From Undibacterium piscinae (GTDB lineage: Bacteria; Pseudomonadota; Gammaproteobacteria; Burkholderiales; Burkholderiaceae_D), in the NCBI GenBank assembly GCA_003970805.2, contig CP051152.1, positions 62,001 to 126,000 on the forward strand: a DNA stretch of 64,000 bases. The letters are read 5' to 3'. Numbering within the stretch: position 1 is the first letter of the stretch; every line of letters begins with the position of its first letter. The notes under the pieces are model-generated. The model was not told the DNA's origin and did no database searches. It was given only the letters and a program-made list of their open reading frames with translations. The translations under genes were made by a program, and so were the position numbers. Shown here piece by piece: positions 45,964 to 55,595 of the stretch.

Positions 45964-48900
45964 ATGCCTGCAAATACTCCCCCAAAAAAAATCATCCCAA
46001 AATCTGAATCCATTGCGCTTACCGGGATGTCTGACTTACGTCAGTTGCGTGATCAATTAAGAGATAAGAGCGCTCCCGTCAAGGAGCATGCGGGCTTGCC
46101 GCAAAAAGCCAAATCTCATCCGGTCTTAGCATCTGCTGGCAGTGAGCTTGATGGCACTCCGTTGAAGACCCAGGGCACGAAGGCGCGCGGGCAGCAATCG
46201 GTGCCGCCAAAAGGCGCACGCGAAGCGGTGGCGACACCCGAGACACTGCCGTTTCGCAATCCGCCACCTGTCATTAGCTATCCGGAGGAGTTGCCGGTTT
46301 CTGGCCGTCGCGCGGAAATCGCCGAGGCTTTATGCAAGCATCAGGTCATCATCGTATGCGGTGAGACCGGCTCGGGGAAGACTACCCAATTGCCTAAGAT
46401 TTGCCTGGAACTGGGTCGCGGTCAAAAAGGTATGATAGGCCATACCCAGCCGCGCCGTATCGCTGCCTCTTCTACCGCCAAGCGCATCGCGCAAGAACTT
46501 AATTCGCCGCTGGGCGAGCATGTCGGCTTTAAGGTGCGCTTTAATGACACCTTGACCAAGGGCGCATCGGTCAAGCTGATGACCGATGGTATCTTGCTGG
46601 CGGAAACCCAGACCGATCCTTTGCTCAGGCAATACGACACCATCATTATCGATGAGGCGCATGAGCGCAGCCTGAATATCGATTTCCTGCTTGGTTACCT
46701 CAAGCAGATTTTGCCCAAGCGCCGTGATTTAAAGCTGATCATCACATCGGCCACGATCGATGCCCAGCGTTTTGCCAATCACTTTGCAGATCATAGCGGA
46801 CCCGAGCCCAAACCTGCACCGGTCATTGAAGTCTCCGGCCGCCTGTATCCGGTCGAAGTGCGCTACCGCCCGGTGCAAAATGACGAGAAAGATAAAGAAC
46901 GTGATCTGATGACCGCCATCACCGATGCGGTTGATGAGCTATGCCGTGTCGGTTCCGGTGACGTGCTGGTGTTTTTGCCGGGTGAGCGCGAAATTCGCGA
47001 CACCGCCGAAGCCTTGCGTAAGCATCATCCGGCCCACGTAGAGATTTTGCCGCTGTTTGCGCGCTTGTCGGCGCAAGAGCAGGAACGTGTCTTCAAGGTC
47101 TCCAATGCGCGTCGCATTGTCTTGGCTACCAACGTCGCGGAAACCTCGCTGACGGTACCTGGTATCCGCTATGTGGTCGATGCCGGGTTGGCGCGCGTCA
47201 AGCGTTACAGCTACCGCAATAAGGTCGAGCAATTGCAGGTGGAAGCGGTGGCGCAGTCTGCCGCCAATCAAAGGGCCGGTCGTTGCGGTCGTGTTGCTGC
47301 CGGTGTTTGCATACGCCTTTACGAAGAACAGGATTACCTGAACCGGCCGAAATTTACCGAGCCGGAAATCATGCGCTCGTCGTTGGCTGCGGTTATCTTG
47401 CGCATGAAGTCGCTGCATCTGACAGATGTAGAGAGTTTTCCTTTCATCGAGCCGCCACCAGGGCGGGCGATTGCCGATGGCTATCAATTGCTGCAAGAGT
47501 TGGGGGCGATGGACGAGGGCAATCATCTTACCGCGGTCGGTAAGCAGCTCGCCAAATTGCCTTTGGACCCGCGGGTTGGCCGCATGATACTGGCGGCGCG
47601 TGATAATCAGGCGCTTAGCGAAGTCTTGATTATCGCTGCCGCCTTGTCGGTGCAGGACCCACGTGATCGCCCTATGGAGGCGCAGGCTGCGGCTGATGCC
47701 GCGCATAAGAAATTTGCCGATGAAAAATCTGAGTTTCAGTCTTATCTGAAAATCTGGAAGTGGTTTGAAGAGGCGATAGAGCATAAGAAAACCAACCGGC
47801 AATTGCAGGATAACTGCCGTGCCAATTTTCTCAGTCAGATGCGTCTGCGTGAATGGCGTGAGGTACATAGCCAGTTGCTGACCATCGTTAAGGAGCAGGG
47901 TTGGCGTCTCAATGAAAGCCCGGCGACCTATGAACAATTGCATCTGGCTTTACTCACCGGCTTACTCGGCAATATCGGTTATAAATCCGATGAAGAGGCG
48001 CATTACCTGGGCGCTCGCGGGATCAAATTTTTCATCTGGCCCGGTTCCAGTCTGGCGAAAAAAGCCGGACGCTGGGTGATGGCGGCAGAACTGGTTGATA
48101 CCACGCGCCTGTACGGCCGTTGTATTGCGCAGATACAGCCGGAATGGCTGGAAAAAATCGGCGGCCATCTGCTCAAGAAGTCGTATGGCGAACCGCGCTG
48201 GGAAAAACGCGCTGGTCAGGTTTCGGCCTTCGAACGCGCCACCCTGTATGGTTTGGTGGTGTATAGCCAGCGCCGCATCCAGTATGGTTTGACGCATCCG
48301 GCTGAGGCACGCGATATCTTTATTCGCGATGCCTTGGTTGAGGGCGAACTCGACACCCGCTTGCCGTTCTTTGCGCATAACCAGAAACTGGTGCGCGAGA
48401 TTGAAAATCTGGAGCACAAGTCGCGCCGCATTGACGTACTGGTGGATGATGAGTTGATCGTCGCATTCTATGACAAGTTGATACCGCCTGGCGTGTATAA
48501 CGCCGTCTTGCTGGAGCAATGGTATAAGGAGTCGGTCAGGGAAAACCCTAAGCTGCTGTATCTGAATAAAGATGAACTGATGCGGCACGAAGCGGCTGGC
48601 GTCACCACCGAACTTTTTCCAAAAACCATGCAAGTGTCCGGTGTTGCGTTGCAGCTGAGTTACCACTTCGAGCCTGGCAGCCCGCGTGATGGCGTGACTT
48701 TGAGTGTGCCGCTGTTTTCGCTCAATCAGTTGTCCGCCGACAGGTGTGAGTGGCTGGTTCCTGGCATGCTCAAGGAGAAAGTGCATTTGCTGATTAAATC
48801 CTTGCCGCAAAAGATACGCCGCCATTGTGTTCCTTTACCGAATTATGCGGCCGGGTTTTGCGAGCGTAAGGAGTTTGGTAGCGGTAATTTTCTCGATGCC

Positions 48901-50082
48901 GTGATCGCCGATATCCGCGAGCAGACTGGCCTGATTTGCATGAGCACTGATTTTAAATTCGAGACTGTGCCCGTCCATCTGACCATGAATTTCAAGATCG
49001 TTGATGAACATGGGCGGCAGCTGGAAATGGGTCGCAATCTCGCTACTTTACGGGCTGAGTTTGGCGGGCAGGCACGCGAGAGTTTTCAACGTATCGCTAG
49101 TGCAGAAAAACTGAGCTTGCTCGATTCCGGCAAGAGTGGCGCTGCTACAGCAGCGGCTAAGCAGGGCGCGACTCCTGTGTCGGCGCATGCGCCAGCGGCC
49201 AATGTCGCGGCCAAGCCTGGCTTTCAGTTGCAGCAGGATAATCTGACCGGCTGGACTTTTGATAGCCTGCCAGAATTACTCGAAGTGCAGCAAGGTAAGC
49301 AAACCTTGATCGGTTATCCGGCCTTGGTCGATAAAATCACGCATTGCCATATCGAAGTGTTTGATGATCCCGATGAGGCGGCGCGTATCCATCGCATAGG
49401 CTTACGCCGTTTGTTTGCCTTGCAGATCAAAGAGCAGGTTAAATTTTTAGAGAAAAATATTCCGGGTCTGCAGCAGATGGGGATGCAATTTATGGCGTTG
49501 GGTTCGCAGGAAGAGTTGCGCGAGCAGATCGTCCAGGTCGCGCTGGAAAGTGCCTTTTTGCAGCAACCTTTGCCGACCAATTCCGGTGAATTTAATCAGC
49601 GCCGTGATGCCGGTAAGGCACGACTGAATCTGCTGGCCAATGAAGTTGCGCGCTTGGCGGCACAGATTCTGGGCGAATATCATGGTTTGCCGAAAAAACT
49701 GCAGGCGCTCAAGGCGCATCCGCAAGCCGCTGCCGATATGCAAAGCCAATTGCAGATGCTGATCAGCAAGCGCTTTATTGCCGACAATGATTTCAGTCAG
49801 TTATCGCATTTCCCGCGCTATCTGAAGGCCGTGACGGTGAGGATGGATAAGTTGCGGGCTGACCCGGCGCGCGATGCCAAGCTGATGCTGGAATGGAATT
49901 CAGTCGCCCAGCCATGGCAGCGTACGCCACGCAAGACCGGGCCCGATGCTGATCCGAAGTTGCAAGAGTTTCGCTGGTTACTCGAAGAGTTGCGCGTATC
50001 GCTCTACGCACAAGAGTTGCGCACGCCTATGCCGGTTTCTGCCAAACGCTTGCAAAAGGTATGGGAAAGCATGCAAAGATAG
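45964..50082 (+). CDS. hrpA: ATP-dependent RNA helicase HrpA
   Basis: 1372 aa, a very large DEAH helicase. Walker A GETGSGKTTQLPKICLELG, DEAHERSLNIDFLLGYL, SATID, NVAETSLTVPGI and QRAGRCGRVAAG; then an OB-like/DUF3418 C-terminal half as in E. coli HrpA (about 1300 aa). It is linked to ribosome rescue and mRNA processing. A variable basic N-terminus of about 90 residues precedes the helicase core. The start is uncertain (ATG at 45952 also possible). Confidence 0.95.
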   Translation: MPANTPPKKIIPKSESIALTGMSDLRQLRDQLRDKSAPVKEHAGLPQKAKSHPVLASAGSELDGTPLKTQGTKARGQQSVPPKGAREAVATPETLPFRNPPPVISYPEELPVSGRRAEIAEALCKHQVIIVCGETGSGKTTQLPKICLELGRGQKGMIGHTQPRRIAASSTAKRIAQELNSPLGEHVGFKVRFNDTLTKGASVKLMTDGILLAETQTDPLLRQYDTIIIDEAHERSLNIDFLLGYLKQILPKRRDLKLIITSATIDAQRFANHFADHSGPEPKPAPVIEVSGRLYPVEVRYRPVQNDEKDKERDLMTAITDAVDELCRVGSGDVLVFLPGEREIRDTAEALRKHHPAHVEILPLFARLSAQEQERVFKVSNARRIVLATNVAETSLTVPGIRYVVDAGLARVKRYSYRNKVEQLQVEAVAQSAANQRAGRCGRVAAGVCIRLYEEQDYLNRPKFTEPEIMRSSLAAVILRMKSLHLTDVESFPFIEPPPGRAIADGYQLLQELGAMDEGNHLTAVGKQLAKLPLDPRVGRMILAARDNQALSEVLIIAAALSVQDPRDRPMEAQAAADAAHKKFADEKSEFQSYLKIWKWFEEAIEHKKTNRQLQDNCRANFLSQMRLREWREVHSQLLTIVKEQGWRLNESPATYEQLHLALLTGLLGNIGYKSDEEAHYLGARGIKFFIWPGSSLAKKAGRWVMAAELVDTTRLYGRCIAQIQPEWLEKIGGHLLKKSYGEPRWEKRAGQVSAFERATLYGLVVYSQRRIQYGLTHPAEARDIFIRDALVEGELDTRLPFFAHNQKLVREIENLEHKSRRIDVLVDDELIVAFYDKLIPPGVYNAVLLEQWYKESVRENPKLLYLNKDELMRHEAAGVTTELFPKTMQVSGVALQLSYHFEPGSPRDGVTLSVPLFSLNQLSADRCEWLVPGMLKEKVHLLIKSLPQKIRRHCVPLPNYAAGFCERKEFGSGNFLDAVIADIREQTGLICMSTDFKFETVPVHLTMNFKIVDEHGRQLEMGRNLATLRAEFGGQARESFQRIASAEKLSLLDSGKSGAATAAAKQGATPVSAHAPAANVAAKPGFQLQQDNLTGWTFDSLPELLEVQQGKQTLIGYPALVDKITHCHIEVFDDPDEAARIHRIGLRRLFALQIKEQVKFLEKNIPGLQQMGMQFMALGSQEELREQIVQVALESAFLQQPLPTNSGEFNQRRDAGKARLNLLANEVARLAAQILGEYHGLPKKLQALKAHPQAAADMQSQLQMLISKRFIADNDFSQLSHFPRYLKAVTVRMDKLRADPARDAKLMLEWNSVAQPWQRTPRKTGPDADPKLQEFRWLLEELRVSLYAQELRTPMPVSAKRLQKVWESMQR

Positions 50083-50094
50083 TTGGGCTAACAG

Positions 50095-50149
50095 GCAATA
50101 TCCATGCTGGTTTCCAGCCTATGTGCCGGTAGAGCCGCATGGGTATTGG
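50095..50149. repeat. Dispersed palindromic repeat, copy E
   Basis: GCAATATCCATGC ... GCATGGGTATTGG with a centre TTTCCAGCCTATGTGCCGG nearly the same as the copy at 22457, then TCTGGCAGGGTGCTT. It lies just after hrpA, far from the other four copies. Confidence 0.7.
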
Positions 50150-50200
50150 GTTCTGGCAGGGTGCTTGAAAATTTCCTTTTGCTTGCTCGCTGGTTGGTCT

Positions 50201-50740
50201 TTATTTGGTCTTTATTTGGTTTTTTTTGGCACTGGAAAATACCGGGCCCCAAATCGGGTGGCCTATTTCGGCCGGGGTCAGATCAAATCTAGGGTCGATT
50301 TTTAGCGCCCGGTCAAATTGCTGCCTGCATAGTTGCGTCCTGGATGTGACGCAATAGCTAAATGCGGCATATTTCAGCGCTTCTACCTTGACGGCCTTGC
50401 TCTTGCTTTTCGTGATTTCCGGCGAGCCCAGCAGCTTACTAATTGCCGCGTTGTATTCACCGTTATTGTAGAGCGCTACGCCATCCTTTAAGGCCTGCGT
50501 ATCGCTTGCGGTCGCCGCTTTGGCTACGGTCGCGCTTGCCGATGCCGATGCCGATGCTGAGGCGGCAGTAGTTGCCGGATTTTCTGGTGGCGTTGCCGCT
50601 GGTGCCGCGGCTTTGGTTTCCTTGGCTTTTTGCGTAGGTTTGGGTGTCGCTTTAGGCGCGGTATCGCAGCCGGATAACAGCAGGCAGGCAGATGCTAAGG
50701 CTAAAGCCAGACTCTTTAAAGATGTGCGGTAGAAGTTCAT
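50201..50740 (-). CDS. tssQ: TssQ-like T6SS-associated lipoprotein
   Basis: 179 aa. The lipobox LLLSGC is followed by a proline/alanine/serine linker (residues about 25-80, ASASASASASA) and a TPR-like domain (GVALYNNGEYNAAISKLL, EALKYAAFSYC, CRQQFDRALKIDPRFDLTPA, GHPIWGPVFSSAKK). This pattern fits the TssQ family of T6SS-associated lipoproteins. It is last in the fha-pppA-ppkA operon. Outer-membrane anchoring is likely. Its exact role is not settled. Confidence 0.78.
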   Translation of the reverse strand: MNFYRTSLKSLALALASACLLLSGCDTAPKATPKPTQKAKETKAAAPAATPPENPATTAASASASASASATVAKAATASDTQALKDGVALYNNGEYNAAISKLLGSPEITKSKSKAVKVEALKYAAFSYCVTSRTQLCRQQFDRALKIDPRFDLTPAEIGHPIWGPVFSSAKKNQIKTK

Positions 50741-50757
50741 ATGGGTATGGGTCTAGC

Positions 50758-52173
50758 TTATTTCTGAATGAATTCGTGTTCTATGGAGGATACATTGTCT
50801 TTGCCTATCTCCACTTCGATTGAGTAATCCGGAAACCCCGGATTGCTGATGCGTATAGTGTGCTTGCCATCGCTGAGGTTGAGTTTTTTCAGCGGCGGGC
50901 TCACGCCATTTTGTTCGCCGTCGACAAATACCATGCCCCAGGGCTTGATTGCCAGTTTCAGTTCGCCCCTGGCAGATGCCGTTTGCTCAGTGCCGGAGTT
51001 GGAGTCGCTGACGGCTGGTGCCGCCTTGTCCGCACGGGTTGAAACGTAAGCGCCAGCCAGCAGCAAAACTAGCAGGCCTGCGGCCACCACCAAGTTGCGC
51101 TTAGAGATTATGGCAGATTTTGATTTGGCGTTAGCTGCGGCTCTGGCTTCAGGTTTGCCATTCTGAGCCGGTGCATTGTCATTAAACACCGGTGCATCGC
51201 GGCTAGCGCGACCGGAGCCGCGATTGCTGTTATCGCGCCCGGAATCGAATGCGCTGATGCCCAGCAAGCGGCGGAATTCGTCCACCGTCTGCGGTCGGTC
51301 TTCCGGTTGTATCGCCAGTCCCATGTCTATTGCCATAAGAAATTTCTTGCTGAAACCGGCATGATTTTCTGCCTGTAACGGCACTAAAGAATCTTTGACT
51401 ACACGCACGATAGACATCACCGGCGGGCTTTTCAGTATGGTGAAATACATTACCGCGGCCAGCGCATAAATGTCAGTCCACGGACCTTGTGGCAGGGCGC
51501 CGTCATCGGCATATTGTTCTATCGGCGCAAAACCTGGCTTTAAGATGACGGTCAGACCTTGGGTCATGTCACCGATGATCTTGCGGGCCGAGCCAAAATC
51601 GAGCAGTACCGCATCGCCATTTTTTTGCACGATGATATTGTCGGGCGAGACATCGCGATGCAGGATCTTGGCTTTGTATAAGGTCTCTAGGGCATCGAGG
51701 ATTTGTTTGAAGATGAACTTTAGCCAGGCTTCGGTGACCAGTTCGGGGTGGTTCTTGATAATGTCCTTGAGTGTGCTACCTTCGTAATAGCGCATCGCCA
51801 TGTAAGCGGTCTTGTTCTCTTCCCAGAAACGGTAAACTTTGACCAGTGAGGCATGATCGAATTGTGCCAGCAGGCGCGCTTCATTGATGAAGCTCTTTAA
51901 GCCGGCGTCAAAAGTTGCCTTGTGGCGTTCGGCTCGCACCATCACGCTAGCGTCAGTCGCGCGGCCGGCGAGAGTGCCGGGTATGTATTCCTTGATGGCG
52001 ACGGTGCGTTGCAGGGAGTGATCAAAAGCGAGGTAGACAATACCAAAGCCGCCTTCTCCCAGAACACCGGTAATTTCAAAGTCGGCAAGCCGCGTGCCGA
52101 TAGCAAGGCTATTTTCGTTGCCGCTGTCAGTGACAGGCGCCACGGGAGTGGCAAGGGTTTCTTCTGTTTTCAA
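50758..52173 (-). CDS. ppkA: Ser/Thr protein kinase with PEGA-like periplasmic domain (PpkA-like)
   Basis: 471 aa. Kinase core: GEGGFGIVYLAFD glycine loop, VAIKEYIPG lysine, HRDVSPDNIIV catalytic loop, LLDFGSARKI (DFG). A single membrane helix (NLVVAAGLLVLLLAGAYV) near residue 365 leads to a short PEGA-type domain (GMVFVDGEQNGVSPPLKKLN). It lies between a PP2C phosphatase and tssQ, matching the threonine-phosphorylation switch (PpkA/PppA/Fha) that triggers type VI secretion assembly. In P. aeruginosa PpkA the periplasmic part is larger. Confidence 0.88.
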   Translation of the reverse strand: MKTEETLATPVAPVTDSGNENSLAIGTRLADFEITGVLGEGGFGIVYLAFDHSLQRTVAIKEYIPGTLAGRATDASVMVRAERHKATFDAGLKSFINEARLLAQFDHASLVKVYRFWEENKTAYMAMRYYEGSTLKDIIKNHPELVTEAWLKFIFKQILDALETLYKAKILHRDVSPDNIIVQKNGDAVLLDFGSARKIIGDMTQGLTVILKPGFAPIEQYADDGALPQGPWTDIYALAAVMYFTILKSPPVMSIVRVVKDSLVPLQAENHAGFSKKFLMAIDMGLAIQPEDRPQTVDEFRRLLGISAFDSGRDNSNRGSGRASRDAPVFNDNAPAQNGKPEARAAANAKSKSAIISKRNLVVAAGLLVLLLAGAYVSTRADKAAPAVSDSNSGTEQTASARGELKLAIKPWGMVFVDGEQNGVSPPLKKLNLSDGKHTIRISNPGFPDYSIEVEIGKDNVSSIEHEFIQK

Positions 52174-52225
52174 GTGGCACTCGGGTGATAGGGGTAATTC
52201 ATTGTTGTTGATGTTCGCATGGCGT

Positions 52226-53050
52226 TTAGCTTGCCGTTGGCGATGAGGCTGCGACAGGCGTGGCGGGCGTGCTAATTGTGGTGGCTGTGGTAGCAGCGGT
52301 AGTAGCGCGCTGCAGGCAGATGGTAATCGCTGAAAAATTGTCGCGCCGGACAGCCGAGGCAGCGATATTTTTTTCTGTCAGCGCGTTCATGGCGTTTAAC
52401 CACGCCTCACTGTTGACCGCAAGATGCAGACTTTGTTCCATCTCGTCCTCACTGATCCATTCCCAGAACCCGTCAGTACAAAGCAGAAAGGCATCGCCAT
52501 TCTGCAATTCGACGGCTTCTTGTGTGATTTCCGCAGCCGTATCACCTTCCGCGCCTATCGCTGCATACAGCATGTTACGCTGCGGGTGCTTGCGGATAGT
52601 GGCGTAATTGGCGTAGCCGGCATCGACCAGTCTCTGCGCCATGCTGTGATCTTTGGACGTGTGGATGATGCGTCCGTGGCGAAACATGTAGATGCGGGTG
52701 TCGCCTAAATGTGCCCATAGGGCGCAGTGATTGTTTTGGTCTATCAGTATGCTCGCCACGGTCGCGCTCATATCCGAGTATTTTGCATTTTGCTTTTTGA
52801 AATCAGCGACCTTGAGTATTGCCCAGTCGATATACGATCGTAGCGCGCGTGCGCTAAATGAGGCTTCCTGCAAAAATTTCTGTGCTATGCCTTCGATCAC
52901 CAGGCTTGCGGCGACTTCACCACCTTCGTGCCCGCCGGTTCCGTCGGCCAGTATGAAGCAGCTTAATCCATCCTCACTGGCAGTGGCGAGCGCATCCTGA
53001 TTCGATGGCCTGTCGCCTATGCCAGTGATTTGTGCCGTGTCTAAGATCAT
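52226..53050 (-). CDS. pppA: PP2C-family Ser/Thr phosphatase (PppA-like)
   Basis: 274 aa. PP2C motifs: GIGDRPSNQDAL, ILADGTGGHEGGEVAAS, ALWAHLGDTRIYMFR, DHSMAQRLVDAGY and LLCTDGFWEWISEDEM. It removes the phosphate added by the adjacent kinase, so it would reset the T6SS switch. The tail is threonine/alanine-rich. It lies 52 bp upstream of ppkA on the same strand. Confidence 0.9.
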   Translation of the reverse strand: MILDTAQITGIGDRPSNQDALATASEDGLSCFILADGTGGHEGGEVAASLVIEGIAQKFLQEASFSARALRSYIDWAILKVADFKKQNAKYSDMSATVASILIDQNNHCALWAHLGDTRIYMFRHGRIIHTSKDHSMAQRLVDAGYANYATIRKHPQRNMLYAAIGAEGDTAAEITQEAVELQNGDAFLLCTDGFWEWISEDEMEQSLHLAVNSEAWLNAMNALTEKNIAASAVRRDNFSAITICLQRATTAATTATTISTPATPVAASSPTAS

Positions 53051-53069
53051 GTCTTGTCCGTGCCTTGCC

Positions 53070-54140
53070 TCAGGAGGCTTGCTTGGTGTGCTCAGTGTGC
53101 GCAGTGTATTTTATGCGTTCAATTTCTTTTTCGTAGGCGGTCAGGAAATCCTTGCCGAACAGGGTTTGGAATTCATCTTTGGATTCGAGGGAAATGCTGT
53201 CAAATAGCCTTGAAAAATGTTCCCACATGGCCGCTTTGCGGCGTGCCGGATTGAGATGGTCCAGCAGGGTAGGCGGGCTCAGGCGCTTTTCAAAGAGGGC
53301 TGGCTGGAATTTTTTCATCAGCGCATCCATTGCCGCTTTCATGCCAGCGACTACCGCCAACTGGTGCGCCCGCAAATCTTGAAACGCATCGTCCATCGCT
53401 TCGTCGGGCGTCATGAAACCAGGCATTTTCTTGCGCAGCATTTGTGTCAGCACGGTCTGGCTGTCAGGGAAAAATTTCAGCGGATTATTTTTACGCAATA
53501 CCACCAGGGTGACGTCAGCGTTGACCTCGCGCTTTACCAGGGCGCGCTGGGCGATCAGATCCATGGTTCCCTGTACCGAGGTGGCGACAAGTTTTCCCAT
53601 TGTTTCCATCAGTTCAGGAGTCAATCCGGATGACAGGTTCAAGTCCGGCAGGCCTGCGCCCTTCAAGAAAGCCTGTAGCAGTTCAGCGGAATCTGCCGGT
53701 CTGGCAGCTTCTGCGGTGCTACTTAGCGTTGCAGCGTTGACCGGGACTTCCGTCGCGGCTGGTGTCGGGCTAGTTTTTGCTAAGCTTGGCGTGGCGGCTG
53801 TAGGTGGCAAGTCGCCTGATGTGCCGGCAACCGCATCGACACGCAATTGGTATAAGCCTATCTTTATCTGGTCGCCTGCGTGGATATCGTATTCGCGCTC
53901 GGCCTCGATTTCCTGGCCGTTGATGATGATAGGGTTAGCCTGGCTTAAATTGATCAGGTGATGCCGTGTGCCGTTGCTCCACACTTTGGCTTGCGCGCGC
54001 GAGACATAGTGCTTCGGATCGGGCAGTACCAGAAAATTGTCTTCGCTGCGGCCTATGGTGCCGTGCTCAGGTCCAAACAGCGCGCCATTGGGAAGCGATG
54101 GTGTCTCGTTGTTATACGAAACGACGGTAATTTTTATCAT
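53070..54140 (-). CDS. tagH: T6SS-associated FHA protein (TagH/Fha family)
   Basis: 356 aa from the ATG at 54140. An N-terminal FHA domain (GPEHGTIGRSEDNFLVLPDP, KHYVSRAQAKVWSNGTRHHL) binds phosphothreonine. An alanine/threonine linker leads to the TagH/ImpI C-terminal domain (ELMETMGKLVATSVQGTMDL, KNNPLKFFPDSQTVLTQMLR, WEHFSRLFDSISLESKDEFQ, LFGKDFLTAYEKEIERIK). It would be the phosphorylated target of the adjacent kinase. First gene of the operon, ending 19 bp before the phosphatase gene. No tss structural genes are in the window. Confidence 0.9.
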   Translation of the reverse strand: MIKITVVSYNNETPSLPNGALFGPEHGTIGRSEDNFLVLPDPKHYVSRAQAKVWSNGTRHHLINLSQANPIIINGQEIEAEREYDIHAGDQIKIGLYQLRVDAVAGTSGDLPPTAATPSLAKTSPTPAATEVPVNAATLSSTAEAARPADSAELLQAFLKGAGLPDLNLSSGLTPELMETMGKLVATSVQGTMDLIAQRALVKREVNADVTLVVLRKNNPLKFFPDSQTVLTQMLRKKMPGFMTPDEAMDDAFQDLRAHQLAVVAGMKAAMDALMKKFQPALFEKRLSPPTLLDHLNPARRKAAMWEHFSRLFDSISLESKDEFQTLFGKDFLTAYEKEIERIKYTAHTEHTKQAS

Positions 54141-54772
54141 CGTTACTACTCCTGGAGCAATGCGGTGTCGATTGAAAGCACACATTGCGAACAATAAAGG
54201 TCATGCCTTAAGCGAGGCAATCATGGTTTGTTTTTCTATTTTAATTTTGTGCAACTGATATGAATTTCGTTAATTCGTCAGCATAGAATGGAGCAAAAAT
54301 TGGTCTGGTAAGGCGAATTACTGAATTTTTCACAAATATAATTTGGTGCAGTATTTTTGTTGCACGATAGCACGCTAGTTTACCTGATTATGTGGCTCAT
54401 CAGTGATGCCAGGGACGCTAGTTGGAAGCCTTACTCTTCAACTTTATTCATAAAGCATGTCGCTAAGATATTGTTTTTGTTGGTTAATTGCATTGTAGCT
54501 AACTTGCCGGGGCTGAAAACCTCTCGGGTAGTGGAGGTTTGATCATCGCCTTGAGGCAGATCCCGTCGCTTGCGCTTGATTGGCTTAATGTGCTTGATGG
54601 GTTTCTGGTGCTGTTGGCTAACCCGGTGGTCAAACTGGCGAAGAGTTGCAAATTGGGTAGGACTGGCGGCTAGTCAGTAGAACTTGCCAGCGACGGCTGG
54701 AACTGGCGTTGTCCAAATCTGCTTGCGCTACAGCGTTTAAACTGCGGCTCTGGGTCTGCTGCTAGTGCCGCA
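54141..54772. other. Gap upstream of the T6SS regulatory operon
   Basis: About 630 bp with no gene I can support; short frames lack families and ribosome-binding sites. It must contain the promoter for the minus-strand operon starting at 54140. Likely a second remnant zone, as parts read like coding DNA with stops. Confidence 0.4.
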
Positions 54773-55354
54773 CTATTGCGGCACCGGCATGATGCTGATG
54801 ATGCGTGAGAATAATTGATCGTAGTGGTAGCGCTGGCCATCTTCGTCCATCATTTTCCGGTTTTCCAGAAAGGCTGAGTCTATCACTGCCCAATCGGCCT
54901 CATTGAGCACTTGCAGGGCGACCGGGAGAATTCTTTCCTCCTCCATCCGCATGTGTGCATAGTAGAAATGCGCATATTGCTCAACCAAGCTATGAAAGTG
55001 CGGGAAAGCATCACTACCGCCAAATTCATAAGCCTGCAAGGCCGTGAGCAGGCGATGCGCCATTAATTCCCCTTTGCCATGCTGTTCGCTTAAGGCATCG
55101 AGTTCGGTATCGAGTTGATGTGTCCTGTCCTTGATTTTGGCAAACAGGAATTTGTCTTCCTTGGGGTGGTGTACGCGTTCAGGATATTGGCAAATGTAGT
55201 AAAGCATCGCCCGAAATACGCTCAGGTCAGGGGAAGGCTGTCCATTTTGAATCGCCCTGACAAAAAACAGCATACTTTCAAGGATGCAGGATAGGTGTTC
55301 GTGCTCTTCCCTGATGATAGTCAGTGAAACAGGTGGACTGATTCTGGCGGACAT
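54773..55354 (-). CDS. Hemerythrin-domain protein
   Basis: 193 aa. Conserved histidines and acids in the hemerythrin-fold positions: IREEHEHLSCILESML, YPERVHHPKEDKFLF, HFHSLVEQYAHFYYAHMRME with EEERILP. A di-iron helical bundle, probably binding oxygen or sensing nitric oxide/iron. It has no extra domain. Single gene; the upstream region has an AGGG ribosome-binding site. Confidence 0.88.
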   Translation of the reverse strand: MSARISPPVSLTIIREEHEHLSCILESMLFFVRAIQNGQPSPDLSVFRAMLYYICQYPERVHHPKEDKFLFAKIKDRTHQLDTELDALSEQHGKGELMAHRLLTALQAYEFGGSDAFPHFHSLVEQYAHFYYAHMRMEEERILPVALQVLNEADWAVIDSAFLENRKMMDEDGQRYHYDQLFSRIISIMPVPQ

Positions 55355-55470
55355 TTTGGTCTCCCTCTCATATTTTTTGCTACTGTACTACTGTGTTTGC
55401 GCGAGGATTTTGATGCGCATCAAGCTTGCTTTCTAAAGTATTTGGATGCTGCTTTTGGCACCGGGTTTAT

Positions 55471-55505
55471 AAAAAAAGCCTCACCCAATGGATGGGGTGA
55501 GGCTT
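55471..55505 (-). terminator. Terminator of the PepF-like gene
   Basis: On the minus strand, AAGCCTCACCC and GGGTGAGGCTT form an 11-bp stem followed by T7. It is about 90 bp after the peptidase stop. Confidence 0.85.
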
Positions 55506-55595
55506 GGCGGCGAAGCTTAGCTCAGCAGCATTTTCCAGCAGTAATTCTCAGCATTATTTATAGCCTGCTCAGCTGATGTTTTTACCTATGAAAAT

